Assembly (NCBI RefSeq): GCF_910592395.1
Contig: NC_088311.1
Location: 7,132,501 to 7,196,500, forward strand
Source: Lineus longissimus
Taxonomy: Eukaryota; Nemertea; Pilidiophora; Heteronemertea; Lineidae
DNA length: 64,000 nucleotides
Direction of reading: 5' to 3'
Of this stretch, positions 12,095 to 26,600 are shown in pieces (the first letter of the stretch is position 1; each line of letters starts with the position of its first letter). Both the position numbers and the translations under genes were made by a program. The notes under the pieces were generated by a model that was not told the DNA's origin, searched no databases, and saw nothing but the letters and a program-made list of their open reading frames with translations.

Positions 12095-14660
12095 CTTAGA
12101 CCTTGAAAATGAAATTTCTCCATTGTATTGTGGTAATCAATTAATGGAAAACATCTGTAGCAATCTCGCTCAAATTACATTGAAATTGCTGAAATACTTT
12201 CAGAGACATCATTGGCAATAGGTGTTGATGACATTAGCTAAGCTTGTTGTGACTAGCATTCGTGGAATGACAATAGACTTCTATCCGATACGTACCTTGG
12301 GCAGATTCGCACTCCCGAGCAAAATGACCAGTTCTGTTACAGTTGTAACACACTATATTTTTGTTACCTGAAGAAGAACAAATTTATCATTACCAAGTCA
12401 AAATAACAAACAGGCATAATGTGGCATGATCTAATTTAAAGTAATAAAGATTAAAAGCATTCCGCGAAGATGACGTCACTGCAGCTGCTGCGCTCTATTT
12501 CCCCATAGCTGAATTACAGGCAATGTCGGACAAACATGCGGTTTCGTTATGGATTCAGGCTTTCTAACTAGGGCAGTTAGATTCAACCTGGCACATGTCC
12601 GTGTGTTGGAAATACTACATAATTGTTCTGAATATTTCTCTCTCTGACTCTTATGGTATCATTCATGCTAAAAACAATGCAGGGTCAAAGATAATTGACT
12701 TTGAAATAAGCTCAAATGCGCAGAAATAAGTGTCGATGTCTGACTGTCACGTGACTAAAACGTCATGAATATCTTATTCAAATGACCTTGTGAGCTATAA
12801 ATAGTAACGTCGCGGAATGCTATTGGCATGGCATTCAAGATATCCAAAGAAGTGTACCGTATGAACCCTGTACATAGTCTATAAAAGTATGACATAGAAT
12901 ACATACCTGAACCTTGCTTTGGTAAGCTGCAGTCTCGGCTGATGTGACCTACTTCGCCACAGTTGTAACATTCTTTTGAATTGCCGTCTGAAAAGGGAAA
13001 TAACAATTTGAAGTTTCATTCAAAATGAAACGGCCGAGAGCCAATGTGCACACTGGATGAACTTAGGACAAAAGATTTTCTAGCAATGATTACTTAAGTC
13101 AAGGAGCCAAGTTGTGTCACTTGACATTGACTTCTACAGTGCATGATTATCAGTAACACAGTAGATACTTACAACTCCCTCCACCGGATTCGTTCATAGT
13201 GGGGCAATTACGCTTCACGTGCCCTGGTTCGCCACAGCCGAAACATTTCTGTTCTGGAAGATAACAAGCATAATATTCCATTAGATGATTGAGGTCTAGA
13301 TTTTATTCTGAATTTAATTTCAAATGTTGTTCAACTTGCAGAAAATCACGTCCGCGTTAAAGGTGAAGAGATACTGCGGGAATTTTACAATTAGTGTAAA
13401 CCTAATTCATAAAATAGAAAATGAAAATTGCTGCGGAGAGAGAACCTTGATTTCATTAGGCTTTTCACACCTCATCTCCTCAAGAAAATCTCAAAATCTT
13501 ACCTCTCCTGTTGGTACAATCTTTGGCCATATGCCCTTTTCCACCACAGTTGTAGCAATCACCACCACCACCGCCGCCTCCTGTAAAAAAACCAAAAAAA
13601 ACAAACTATCAGTCATGTCACCAACTGACACAAATTCGAATTCAATTTATTGCACAACTATCAAAGGATAAGACAGTATGGCAGATCGCAAGAAATTCCA
13701 TCAAAATTTGACATCGGTTCCCTCTTTAAAAAAATTGGGCTTCTTGGAAGTTTTAAGTGTTGGGTTATGTTCTTTCCTATACTAATTGTCCGATACACAG
13801 CATTTTCATGTATATTTTGGATTTTTATCCTATCTGTTTGGGGGGGGGGGATTAAATGTACTTGGATATGGATATCACAGATCGAAACATGAATTATGAA
13901 TATTCACAAAGTTGCAACTGTCATTAGTGTCAACCTCATGCCAGTGCCACTGCCATAAGGCCGTATACAAATGTTGGCCAACTGGTTTTGACACCCAGTC
14001 CGGCCAGTGTACATTCGCCTGTGTATCGACCGAGCATTTGTATGTTAATATTACCTTGCAGCATAGGCTGATCAAATGTTGTCTATACCGGAGGAGTAGG
14101 CCTAGTATACGACACAGTCAAGCTGAGAAAATTTCAAGATTCTATTTATTCTCGTTATTTCAGGTAATTTTAGATTATAGAAGTGTAGGAGATGATTTCA
14201 AGCATGTCAAGCAACGCCTTGATGTACCCACGTGGTGATCTATAAATAGTGCACGATGACGTCATCGTGTCATCTCATGGCGCATCTTCCACACGCCGAC
14301 CTCTTTCTCTCTCCCTCTCTCCGTCAAAATGACAAAACGAATATTATTTACCATTTAATCTTTGTACTTCAACACGTGGATAACTTGGCCAGTTGTTTAC
14401 GGAGCCGAGTTTGTCAGAGAAACCATCGCCAACCAGTGACCAGTACGTCGAAAGACTCGGGCCGGCCGGGTAGCCATGCTTGCTGTGAACCACATGTATT
14501 TTGCACGTGTGTGAAATTCGTGCCGACCAGCCGGGAAAGTTCATCGGTTTTCACCGTGTTCCGGCCCATACTCACTTCGGCCCTGACCACCACCGCCTTG
14601 ACTACAGTCTCGGCTCAAATGACCCGTGCTCCCACAATTATAACATGTCCGCGATGACAT
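11212..14660 (-). CDS. CNBP-like protein with seven CCHC zinc knuckles (3' end open)
   Basis: Likely a cytoplasmic single-stranded RNA/DNA-binding protein of the CNBP/Gis2/byr3 family. Exons, in order: 14660-14576, 13580-13503, 13253-13173, 12987-12907, 12367-12296, 12046-11948, 11298-11212. All have AG/GT borders and every junction is phase 1. Each exon encodes exactly one CX2CX4HX4C knuckle, at residues 6-19, 37-50, 58-71, 88-101, 115-128, 146-159 and 177-190. Linkers are poly-Gly before knuckles 2, 6 and 7. The start MSSRTCYNCG resembles the MSS-x-x-C-x-x-C start known for vertebrate CNBP, which also has seven knuckles. I see 194 residues plus one base; the last coding exon is not certain (candidate 10479-10516). 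Vasa-type helicases can also carry knuckles, but no DEAD-box sequence is present. Exons 6 and 7 are duplicates of each other. Confidence 0.88.
11381..11681. repeat. Intronic minisatellite, five copies of about 60 bp
   Basis: Units start at about 11381, 11442, 11503, 11562 and 11623. They share TTCAATATTGTACACTTGTA, GTACATTTCCCTGCACAGAG and a TACCTAGTTTT end. Some units lack three bases (ATA). The array lies in the intron between knuckle exons 6 and 7 and interrupts unit 2 of the segmental duplication. Its 60-codon-scale minus reading frame is a repeat artefact. Confidence 0.9.
12456..12823. repeat. Possible small inverted-repeat element in intron 4
   Basis: AGCATTCCGCGA at 12456 reappears as TCGCGGAATGCT ending at 12823. 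Next to the arms lie GATGACGTCACT on the left and TATAAATAGTAACGTCG on the right. No target-site duplication is evident, so the element call is weak. The ACGTC-rich ends resemble a palindrome in intron 1 of the same gene (14252-14269). Confidence 0.35.
13840..13850 (+). repeat. G11 homopolymer
   Basis: Uninterrupted run of 11 G in intron 1 of the zinc-knuckle gene. It is one of several such runs in the window (see findings). Confidence 0.95.
14239..14269. promoter_or_regulatory. TATA-like motif and perfect 18-bp CRE palindrome (intron 1)
   Basis: CTATAAATAG is followed within a few bases by the perfect palindrome CACGATGACGTCATCGTG (14252-14269), whose centre TGACGTCA is the consensus CREB/ATF site. 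It lies inside intron 1 of the minus-strand zinc-knuckle gene, about 300 bp from exon 1. A regulatory role is inferred from the motif only. CTATAAATAGT is repeated next to an ACGTC motif at about 12790, so this could instead be part of a dispersed repeat. Confidence 0.35.
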
Positions 14661-17600
14661 TTTCAGTTCGAAAATGACCCAAAATCGTCAAAACACAAAA
14701 TGGACTCGAGCTGCGGAATCGGAAAAGGAGGAATGAGCGTGTTGCGAGCGGTGTGCAAAGCTTATCGGAAATCAAAGTGCCGTGTGCAAAATCAGACGGC
14801 TTTTCCCTTTTCATAGTTCCACTGATGCTCGGTAATAGGTGCTGCTGTCAGAATAAGAATTTAAAGGGGCAATATAGTGTCGGCGCTCCCGTCTTCAATT
14901 TATATTTGCCGCCAGTCGGTCTTACTTCCTACGTCACTTTCTCAGTTCAAGGCTCGTGGCCTTTGGCATTATTCGCCATCTTACGTCTACTTGTTTTTCT
15001 GTCCCTCTGCAAAAAAACCCTTTACACTAGATACTACCGTAAACTTTACTATGTGCCGCTTTTTCTTATTTGTAAATGTCCCGGTTACCCGGCACGATGT
15101 TATTTAGGCAGGCATGATAAAGTTACACGAAGTCGCCATTAGGGGTCTCTCACATCTCAAAGTACATCGAAATGATTTACGCTTTTACGAGGAATACATT
15201 TAGTGCTGAATCTGACATGACCCAGGGCCCTTACTGTGTAGGCCCAGATGTATAAGTCACCGGAGGATGGCCAAATAAGCCCCTCTGCTCCTGCCTATAC
15301 ATGTAGTCCCCTTTTAAAGGGATAATGCCCCTGCTTGACACCATGCGTTCTCACTTGTAGTATCACACTCATTCAGATCTCTGATAATGATTTTCACCAG
15401 TGTTTTGGACATGCTTGCGAAATACAAGATGGGCAGTGCGCTCAGGGCACTTGGCAGGCGGATTCTATAAAATCACTAAGAGGCTCGGTCGCGCCATCTA
15501 AAGTGGACCCCAAAGTTCAGATGTTCATCACAATCACCAGATAGCACTACCAGTCGCCACTACATCTTTGATACTCCTGCATCGTTTAAAATATCGAGAG
15601 GCGGCGGATTAGATTTAAAACCACTGAATACGTCAGGATGTCGCCACTACAGCCCACGATTTTCTTCTCGCCGAATAGCCAACTTCTACTAATTCCACCA
15701 AGGTCAGAATTGAGTAGTGGCCTGACTGCATTGTTTTTTCTTAGTGCCGTACTGCCTTGGGAGGGAGGCAGCAGTTTTCCAGTGGCATTAAAATGCCAGT
15801 GCCCTCAGTATTGCCTGCCCTCAGACCACATTTTACTCTGGCAACAACTTATTGTACCTAATTCGCAAATCAGCTCTCGCTCCCATCTTTCAAGGTCGGG
15901 TTTCGACAATACTGATACGCTGGGTTTGGTTGTGCCTTATGTTGGGCCCTTGTCCAGGGACAGATAAATGGTCCTCGGGTCCGTCTCTGAATGCCTTGAC
16001 ACGAGGTCATCACATCCCAATCAATTTATGAAACGTTTTATCCTAAGGGCGCATGATTTCCGCCCTTGTCCTCTCCTGCTGCCCACGCTGCAAAATGACA
16101 CGCGGAATGGGGAGCTTTGTTTTCATCAAAAGACGATATTCATCAGATTAACTGCTGTGTTTTCTAATTTAAGCGTTAAATTTCGAGATGTGCTATCTCT
16201 GGAGCCGAGCCACCCACTCGTGACTTGTCCTAAACAAAAGAATCCACGTGCCCAAGGCAATATGGTCCACCTAAAATCAGAATTTACGGGCTTTTTAACA
16301 GCCTGATGATATTGAAGGCGAATTCGCAGCGGCTGTGATGTGACGGTGGCACGAGACGCGGGCCTGGCGCACGTCATACTAAACCTAATCCTACACCACA
16401 ACTCTTTACTTTCTTTTTCCTCTTAACAATTTAAATGATGATGAATACTTTTCTTGGTGACAGCAAATATTGTCCCACCGTATGCTCTGACGCCAGAGCA
16501 CATGCCCAGGTTGTTGGCCATCTTTCGAAACGCCGAGCTCCCTGCATGTCGAGACGTCATTCTATAACATTCTCGATTTCGAGTTTTGAGTTCTAATCTA
16601 TTCGATACTTTGTGTCAAGAGTGAAATGGTTTTCATATTGCCGTAGCCTGACATTGCGGTCGGCGGGGGGGGGTCTATTTTTGTGATGAAAATTAAACGA
16701 CTTTCGTGACCTTGATGGATGTCGTTTAAAACTTTGTCAAAAATCTTTAAAAATCTTTCGCTATTGTTTTGATTATTTACCAGATGTTAGCCAATTAATG
16801 TCCAGTCGTAAGCATTTTTTTTTAAATTTGCGACAAAAAAGAACGTAATTCAAATTCGTAACTAATGACATGGACGTGGAGATCAATTTGAAAAGAGGGC
16901 GTTTTTTTATGAATTATTTACTAAACATTTAAATGCGTGGCCAATATGACCTTGACTCAACAAGGGCAACGAATAAAAAGTTTGTGACCGGCTGTCGCGG
17001 CCGCAATCATATTTTAATATCATGCAAACTATAATGAATACCCTTTTGTCTCCGCGATTAAGCTAAAGCTAAATAAGTTCAAGGTTATATTTTTTACTGC
17101 AAAACAGACGCTCGAATGTTGTTGGGGATAGTGTACAAAATAAAAACATTATGAAATCAATTAAGATGAACGAGGTGTCTGGTACGTTGTCTCACCATAC
17201 CGCGAGGGTGGAGCTAATGCGGGCCAAAACTGACCGAGACGGGCGGTGTTTGGTGTGACAACCAATACCGACAGTCAGTTATCAATTTCTATTCTAAAAC
17301 ACGTCGTGAAACTTATATATTTTGGCATAATCTAAGGAGAATCCCCAAGAGGGTGTGGTTGTGGTTTAGAGATGGGACTTAGTTTTCTCACAGATGGCCT
17401 GATAATGTGATAACGCCGGAGAGACGTGTGATGCCTAGATTTTTAATGAAGATTTTGTATCCCCTTTTATTGGTAAAGCCTTCCTACACGTCAAGGAATA
17501 CTATTTTACGCAAATAACTATTTTAACTATATATCTATATAACTGAGGGTCCGATATTGAGAGGCATGATATCATGGGTAATCAGCTGGTCAGGACGCGG

Positions 17601-20600
17601 CACAATCACAAACACATTTAAAACCTCCTTAGTTAGGAGAGTGTCACAAATCACGGCCCGGGGCTTCTTCTTCCTTTAGGGACACAATGGCCAAATTTTC
17701 TCCACAATGCTCCCGGAGAACGTCCATTTTCTGCTCCAACACCTCTCTATTGGTGATCCAGGATACAAGCGACTAGTCACTCGGTGAACAAACACAACCG
17801 CATTTGACGTGGTTAGTGTTTTGTTCCATGTGTAACGAAAAGAGGCTGCGATTAGCATACGCCATATGTTGGCCTGGCTCACAGGGACCCAAGTGGCAAC
17901 CCCCAGACGCACAAACTTACTAATTTGTTGATAGAAAATACTACAATTTTTTATGTCTTCGTGTTTTATTTGCTCGAAAAAAAGCCATATAGTTACGCAT
18001 GTTGGGATGGTATAACGTGACAGGCTTACTCTTGTTGATATGACACGGATGATTCTGTCCCTACTTCGCCGGTTATTTTTGTTATCTCTACCCAAATGTA
18101 TATCACCGAGTACTATTTTCGAAGTTTCATGTGGTGTATTAAGGCCGATGAAGTGTGATTTCTCGTCAGCCACTTTCAAGAAAAGAGTGAGGGTTTTCTT
18201 TAAATTTCTATCTTACGTCATCAAAACCCTTGATAATCCTGGTGAAAAACAAATATTGATTGAAATAAGTCCATCAGCCAGAAAACTGAACAATCTATGA
18301 AGCTTTGGAAAATTGTCATTATCCCAGGCGTCCCTTATTAGCGCCTTGGTGTCCTAATCTGTTGAAAAAAGAACAGTTGGGGGTCGACATCAGTTTTGGG
18401 AGGGCCAGGGAGGCGAATACCCCGCCCAGCAGACTCGGGGGTGAAGCAACCCACTTACCAAACTCTCGTCGGGAAATTACGTTTCTAGGCGTGAGTTTAT
18501 TACATCAGTCAGCCAGTATTGTTCGTGCAAAGCCTTTCTGGCTCGGAATAACTGTTTGGGTATTAAAACGCATCCTAAAATATCGCCATCTTGGCGCATA
18601 AGTCCCGGACGCGAGTTTCGAACACTAGGCGCATTTGAGCGGAAAACGCCCGTATAATTGTGGTCAAGTGGCGTGGAAGAAATCAAGATATATTATGCCG
18701 TAGTTGAAAATGCAGCGTCTTAGATTGTGCCGGTCTGTCACCGTCATATAGCCCGGCAGATGGACCGGGGTGTTGACCCACACATCTGAACCACCCGAGT
18801 AAACCTAATTCCCAAATCGCTTATCCCCGATTCTGTCGCGGGTAAATAAGATCACCTCAATCGCAACAGGGACGTATCCGATGAGAAGTTAGCCTAATCT
18901 ATCTTAAGAAGTTCATTAAAATGCAATAGCACGTCTTCCTTTTGTCCTTTGCGCATAGAAGTCCAAGATCTTAGGAGAAAGCGTCTTGAAGAAAGCCCGC
19001 ACCCACAGGACATAACACGTTAACATATGGCAAATTGCGTTTTGATTTTTTTCCGCCGAAGTGCGCCTAATTTTTGCCATTAAACTCCATTATCTCGGAT
19101 CGTGCGTATGCCACTTTGTCCTCCGTTCCTGGCCTGCTTTACAAAACATGCCCATTGAAACCCGTATCAAAAAGTGATTCAGTTCGCATTACAGCCGTAG
19201 GTCTCAAGGGCCATAGAGAGCGAAATCTCTGCCTTTTGAAAGGAACAACCATGCTGTTGGGCTCGCTGCGGCGCCCCACCGGGTTTGGTTCGCATTTTGC
19301 CTTCATGCCCAAGTTTGACAAAATTAAGCCTTTTTATCGTGCGTTAGCCATTTAGAGTAAATTAGCCAAGATTGACAAAGATAGGCAGAAATATTCTGAA
19401 ATCTGACCTGATAAAAGAGAAATAATACTTGTCGAGTTTTGTTCGCGGAAGTTTATCTGAGATTCTGCGCGGCGTCTTTTATAGAATTTGTAAATGGTAC
19501 GAGCGCGGATGAAAAAGACCGTCATCTGGCGGCCCGGATTTGCCTAAGATACCATCAACATTTGACGGCTCTTTTTTTCTTCAATCACGCCTGAATTTGG
19601 CAAACAATATTGGCCATTTGGTCAACAAAGCATTCCTTTGCAATACTATCCGTTGACGAAAAGTAAAATGAGCAAAGTAACATTTGATTGCGGAGGAGAC
19701 CGTCTGTTAGATTGTTTCCAAGTAAAAAATAATAATTTTAGGAAAAACATTATTTTCCGTTATCACTTCCTGAAGTGAGGAATGTTCACAGAAGTCAACG
19801 AGTGATGGTGAGTAGATACTGTAGGACGCTCCATTCAACTGCTTCCTCCTTCCTGTTGACTTGGCTACCAAATGACAAGGCAGCTCCGGCAAGAAGAGTC
19901 AACGAATGAAACAATGAATAAGATATGTACATATACATCAAAACAGTGCCACTGTGTTATTGACGAACCTCAGTTGATCATATTTTAAATGGCTATTACG
20001 CCTGACGTTTCAAGCAAACAAGAGTGACCTTTTTGAAGAATCTTTCCAGACTGCTCTCTCATTGATACATGAACTTTAACAACACGATACACGGGAAGTG
20101 ACTCTTGATACTTAACACCATACATAATCCAAACAGGCAGCAGCTCGATGCGGCCTCTCATAAGGGTCTTGGTTAATATCCCACTGTCAATTCACGTTTG
20201 ACCAGAGGTTATGCCATGTCAGTATCGTGTCGTCTCGTCTTCTTAGCCGCATGTCAATTACCTCCAATTTAATAATCTTCATGGGGCATGCCAACGTCAT
20301 CTTCAATTGGAAGATAATTTCCTGCTGCGAAGCTACTCAATGACGATCTTTCTAGAGAATGACACTAAATTGGCTCCAAATATTATTTGTGGTTTGTGCA
20401 TGACCACGTCGGTGGAAGAGTTTAAGAATAATACCATGACCTCAACCGAGTCCTTCTGTCCACGATTGCTTTGGCCAAGATGACGGACTCCCATCTTCTT
20501 CTTCTCATTACTAGAATCAGATACACTTGTCCAAGTATTTCAAGAGTACATCTATTCTCATATATATAATATCTCAATATAGAAACCTGTCCGAAACCAT

Positions 20601-23600
20601 CGTCGTCAACTGCGATTATTACCGACCAGAAAATTTGATTCGTCGCTGTTACTTTTTTCTGATAGATGAAATTAATGATGACTGTATTTTAGCTCAGTTG
20701 ATGGACATTGAGATTGATCCGAGTCTTAAACCTAATAAACCTACTTGACCGCGTAAACGTCAGGGAAGATTTGGTTGGACATGTCGGGGCTAAATCTCAT
20801 CACGGCTGGATATAGACGGACTTCGAAGTCTTGGACGATGTAATAGACGGTGCATCCGATATTCTGGTAATATGATCAAATCTAATAGACTGACATAGTT
20901 TTTTTACATTTCTATACTGCTTCAGATTATATGAAGCTGTACAAAAAGCGCATACCAGCTTAAGCTGCGGTGTTTTGAGGAAGTTCAGTTCAGACTATAA
21001 TGCATTCTGCTTTACTGACCTGGATGCACCTGCTGTACAAAATGTACACCTACTCGACGACGCACAGTGATGACAAAATGTAGGTTTGATTGCCAGAGAT
21101 GGAGGTCTATGAAAGTGTCCCTATCCTATCACCAATTAGTCATTATTTCCTCGCCGGGAGTTGTCATGCTCAATGGTCAACGCGACTATTGGGACCAGAT
21201 TCTACACGGTTCTAATGAATCTGTCTTGCGGTTAACAAGCTAATCTGCTTGATCCAATAGTTTGATTATTTCATCCTCCCGAGACAGGACCATAATCAGC
21301 CTAATCATATCTTGTCTTGTTTTAGTCCCATATTAATCTTACCATGCAATATTGAGATGGCTGAATGGCTCTGATGAGTGTCAAGGTCATATCCGGGTAA
21401 AGTCTTCTCTCATTCCTCAGTTTCGTGGGTAGATCTTTGCTCATCCATTGGGTCCAAACGCGCCTTCACCAATCCAAGAGCAAAATTGACCCGAAGTAAA
21501 TGATACTCCTTGGTAATTGACTCAATTCTGAAGACAGGTTGAAGCCTGGCGATTGGTCAATGCGAAGGGAAATCAATTAAAATGCTACTTTCGGAAATCA
21601 ACAAAGTAAGGAATGTACAAACCGTTCTTACAAAAATATTACTCATGTGGACTCTAGTGGAAAAAAAGTCAATGGAAAAAGATTTCCTTGTTTTCAAATT
21701 AGATGCCCAATATTTGATACACCTAAATGACTGATGGATAATGCTGGCGAGAACAACATTCGAAGGCCTTTCGAAACACATTTTGCATATTCAAGGAATC
21801 AATGCTTCTTTTTTTCAAACAGCATTGCTTTTAGTAATCCTTCTCAAAATTTTTCAAGCCATCAAACTTCTACTCACTTCCGCCATTTCCAGAGTTGTCA
21901 CTTTGTAACGCCAGAATTGACATTTAGGGATTTTATTACATTTAACTTTATTTCTCCGTTGACTAAAGCATCAAAATTGAATTTTCTTGGCGGCAGTGTT
22001 TGGCAAGTTAGCTCAGATTTAAGTGGCGCCGACACGACAATCAATCAAGACTGCTGCTTAACTGACAGGATTTTTACCAAGCTGACATCGCCATTCATAG
22101 AGGCCTCTCAAAGTTGACTTGTCACCACTCGAAGATGAAATGGGTTTATCTGTGCTGGGAAGGACAGCTGTCAACTCCGAGCCCCTTTTGGAAGAGCAGT
22201 TACATGATTCGAGTAAACCCATGCGTGGACCTCTGTTCTTATGGATAGGTGCAGCGATTTCTACAGATAATTTCACATTTACAGCCCCCCCCCCGCCAAC
22301 ACCAAGCCGGCGATCACAAATATTTTCTTCTTGAGCAGAGGCAACACCGCTACAACGCTATCCTGATGTTATGAAATCAAATTCCTTCACACGTGATGCC
22401 AAGTCGCGTCATCCATTGCCCATCTGGACATTCAAGACATTCAAGACAAGGCCATCCAACGCAAACAAGACCTCATCTAGCGTAACTTAGATCAATCCCT
22501 TCTTCAGAATGATCAACAAAGTGTCCCAAACGAATGAAATCGCCATTTTCCGGAATGAAATGCTCCAAACGCTGCATTGTCTGGTGACGGTGCTAAGCAT
22601 TCCGTGAATAGGACTCGTCTTTCTCTAGTGCTTTTGTCCACAAAGTTGCCATCTTGACGCTTTCGCTGAGAAAGCTTTAGACGAAGGTGTGAGAGTCTAT
22701 TTTGGCTTCTATCGAACTTTTCACCTGTGATGTGGGTGCGGGTCCCGCAGCAGCTGCTTGCGGCATGTTCATGTCAAATCATTTGTTGGGCACATATGGG
22801 TTTCTTTTGAGTTTTTTGGCAAGACTTTGGAGTCATATTTCTCTAAATCTGAACTAAGGAGCTTGTCAATATTGCCCTTAATAATCCAAGGAAGGTGGAA
22901 GGTGAGAAACTGAATTTCCGATCTGGAATTGCTCAATGAAAAGACAAAATTCTCCTTGTCTTCGTCTAATGAGCGACTTATTACTGGCAATCAAGAGTTC
23001 AGTCCACTCCGCCGACCCTCTTTGTATCTTTTGGTGATGTACCCTCAAACCGCCAACGGCTAGGACATTAAGTAGAATTGTGGCAGTGACATTCGAAATC
23101 GAGTGGCCAATTTTATATGATTCACTTTTAGACCATTTTCTCCTAGAGGCGTAAACATGGTAAACGCACATCTCTATAATTCTGTCGGGACTGACAAGGC
23201 GAAACCGCGGCAGAAATAATGCTTTATTGAATTCATATTTCAATCAATTCCCTGCGGAATTGAGTCGACCGATAGCCGGGTATCTTGCTAAATGACGTTG
23301 CCTCGTGGTGATAAAAACTATCTTTTACCAATAATGCGGATTGGAAATGGAGGTTTCTTGCACGAAGATGTAATGGTCTGATTTCAGAGCTCGGCTCCGG
23401 TGCATGGGTCAACACAACTGTCAGAGAGCTTCGCGACACCCCCAAGTGCAACGGACATGTTCTTTAATTAGACGGTAAAACAGTTAAATGATCTTTGAGT
23501 CAGCTATTTGTCCAACGGATTTCCTATATCTGTGTCCTCATCTTCAAACGTATCATTAAGATTAAAAGTTTTAGTCAGGAAGGCAAGGGGATTATAATCA

Positions 23601-26600
23601 ATTTTCCAGTAAAATTTTACCATGACCCTCAGAACAAATCATACGATGGTTCTAATCGACGAGCGGAATTGAATATTATAACATTCACGATTTAGTAAAT
23701 GCGTATTTCAAAATAAGAAACGCTTCTTTAAACGCCCTCAAGTCCGCGCCCCGATAATGCAATTTATGTTATAAATGAATCTCCACTTCGCGTCTGTGAT
23801 TTGGCAACTACTAGTTCCGATGTTGGCGGGTAAGGAGAATCTTCGCCAATCAACGCCTCCCCCGGGGCCCGGCGTTGTCATTTTGTCCGCTCATCTAATA
23901 TATTACATTAGCTTCGACTGATTTCATTTGAAATTATCTGACCCGATAACAAGCAAGTCTATAGTAAGGTTATCGATTTCTTCATTGACTCAAGGGACGC
24001 CAAGGCAGGAGAGGATAAATCAATACAGTCCGCCAAGCAATTGCAGTCAGACCGCGAAGCGACGCTATTCGAATACGAAAATCCATCTTCTTCAAGTACA
24101 TGTAGTCATGGACCCTTGTGAAGGTTCCAGGTCTTTTGCGGCCTTCCAAAATGTCAGATATGTGAGCTTTTGGTTACGTGCTTGGATTTTTCGTGATATG
24201 AATGAAATTGTCAAATTCATCGCTCTTCACTAGACAGGGTAATCAGATGCAGAGGGGCGGTCTTACGTCTCGCCCGGTTTGTCATCCGCGAATATGTGAT
24301 GTTGCGATATATATAATAGATGCGGTAAAGGACGACAGCCATTTGTTGGATTTCTTGTCAATTCATCAAATAGCAAATCGGACTCTAGATATTTACTTCA
24401 TTTTATATGTACAGTGTAGATACTTACATCAACAGAATATGATGCTGACGTCGTGGGCTATAGAGAAAGAAAGGGACGTGGAGCGGTAAAGCCACAAAAT
24501 CCCTCTTCGATTTCCCTTTTGGTTATAGCAAAGTTGAATAAATATTGCATGATCCCTCAGTTGCAGAGCAATAACTAAAAATAAACAGTGAAGACCTGTG
24601 TAATTTTGCATTGTTGGTTGAAGTAATTAACGTCGTCGTCACGAAATATATTAGTTTATCGCAAAACTTGCCAACAGTAATCAAAACAGACAGATGTATA
24701 TTAAATGCTGAGAACTGTTCTGCGTTTTCGCTAATAATTAATAAGGTCATCCAAAGTTTCACATAGCTTACAGTGATCATTCAAAAAGGGTTAATTAATT
24801 TTAAGCTAGATCGATAAATCTAAGCCATAGAGTTGTACTCCAAAATGCCAATTGGTCAATTGGGAGCAGTTCTTATAAAATGGCATCGTAAATTACAGTG
24901 ATATCGTGAGTTCAAATCTACTACTGACGTGGATTAAAGACGCCCTCGAGCATCTGAGTGATTTTTAACGCGATTTAGGTGGTTGCAGTAAAGTTTTGAT
25001 GGATGGTGGAGTCTCTGATTGAGGGATAGGCCATTTGTCATCATCTTATCTGTGCAGCCTCTGGTGACTCCAGACTCAGGGCTACGTACTTGTTGTTATC
25101 AGATCAACGATGAATCGCTGCAAATTAAGCTCCCGAGTAGATTTTGTAATTTTCGGGTCGATTTTTTAGTATTTTGTTCTTCTGATTTCATCTATAAAAT
25201 CAACATTAGTGATATTTTAGTTTGTGTTTACGATGCGCGTACATGGATTCTCTGGTACCTGGCAGTTGGCATACAAGTACTACTAAACTACATTATAAAA
25301 CGCCAAGAGAATATGAACGATAGTATATCGTATGTTTCGCTGGACTGTTCTCGAATACTGTTCCGCCCGCAAACTTTCAAAAACAACCATGTATGTTGGT
25401 CGATATTTGGTACTGAAAATGGCCTATGCTTTTTCTGAATATTGCATGTACATGTATGCGTTTATTTCCGAATTCCCTCTTCCAAAACATACTTCATTTT
25501 CACAATCTGAACATGTCTGGCTGATCGACTTTAATTAAACTCCGATCTTGAATACCGTCTCCGCACTGAATATTTCTCCTGGCAAATATGCACTTCCCAC
25601 GTTAATAAAAAAGCGTCCCCAGGTTCTTTTTCGCATTACTTTGTACCAACAACCACCCGTTATCTTATGAAATGGTAATCTTGGCAAGTAAGCTTCCGCA
25701 ATCGCGAAGTGATGGAGGTTAATAAACAGCCAAAATTGATTCAGATGAAAGTTCTATTGATTGGTTTACGGCGCTGAAACACGGCGATAATGAAATGACG
25801 GGCAGGAAAAATAGATTTTGTAAGAAGCGTGAGTTTGATCAAGATAGATTCCTTTATTAATTGGTGATTTGTCGAGATCTTACAACCGAGAACGTCATAG
25901 GCAGACAGAAGATGATTTTGCAGAAGATGAGAGTTTGTTTGAGAACCAAATGGATCTAACGCCAGTTAATTTTACGGCGACCATTTTTTATCGTGGCTGC
26001 TAACTTTTGATTTTTTTAAAAGTCTCCATTTGCTTCTAATTTTGAGGACCTTGACTACAACAAACCACAATTTACAGTGTGCAATGCACAGGCACCCACT
26101 GTGCCTCATCTTAACTGTTTTAGAAAAATATTTAAATGTGCCTCAAAATGTAAACATGGTAAAGGATTTAGCGGTTTCCTTTGCAATTAAGAATTGATTT
26201 GTCTTTAAGCAAACCACTGCAGCCATTCTTTTCAGGTGCCTTCTGTGGTCTGGCGGAACAATCTGATACCAGTTAAATCACCGAAAGTAACATGTGCAGC
26301 AAATCAAAAGAAAACATTACCAGCCTCTCTACAAAAAGACGTGAAATAAATGAACGGGTAAAATCACGAAATACGCTTTGTTCGAAGACGAAGGTAGGGG
26401 TATCCAACCGCGCTAATGACGCCCTAATGATGCTTCAAACAGTGTTGACACAAAGCGGGTTTATTCTAGCTTCGTTAATGGTACCCCATTTTCTCGGTTG
26501 GGTGTATCCGTAGCCTAGTGAGTTGCCCTGACACAACCCCAACAGGCCTGCCCCAAAACCTGCAGGAATACTTCTGCCACTTTTACCTATACTGCCGTTC

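Noticed and set aside
17676-18179. 167-codon minus-strand open frame, the longest unexplained one
   Set aside because: No domain, no repeat-element motif, no splice or promoter support; composition looks like chance AT-leaning sequence.
26238-26350. Plus-strand terminal exon candidate after CATTCTTTTCAG (37 codons)
   Set aside because: Good acceptor, but no upstream partner exon found and no domain.
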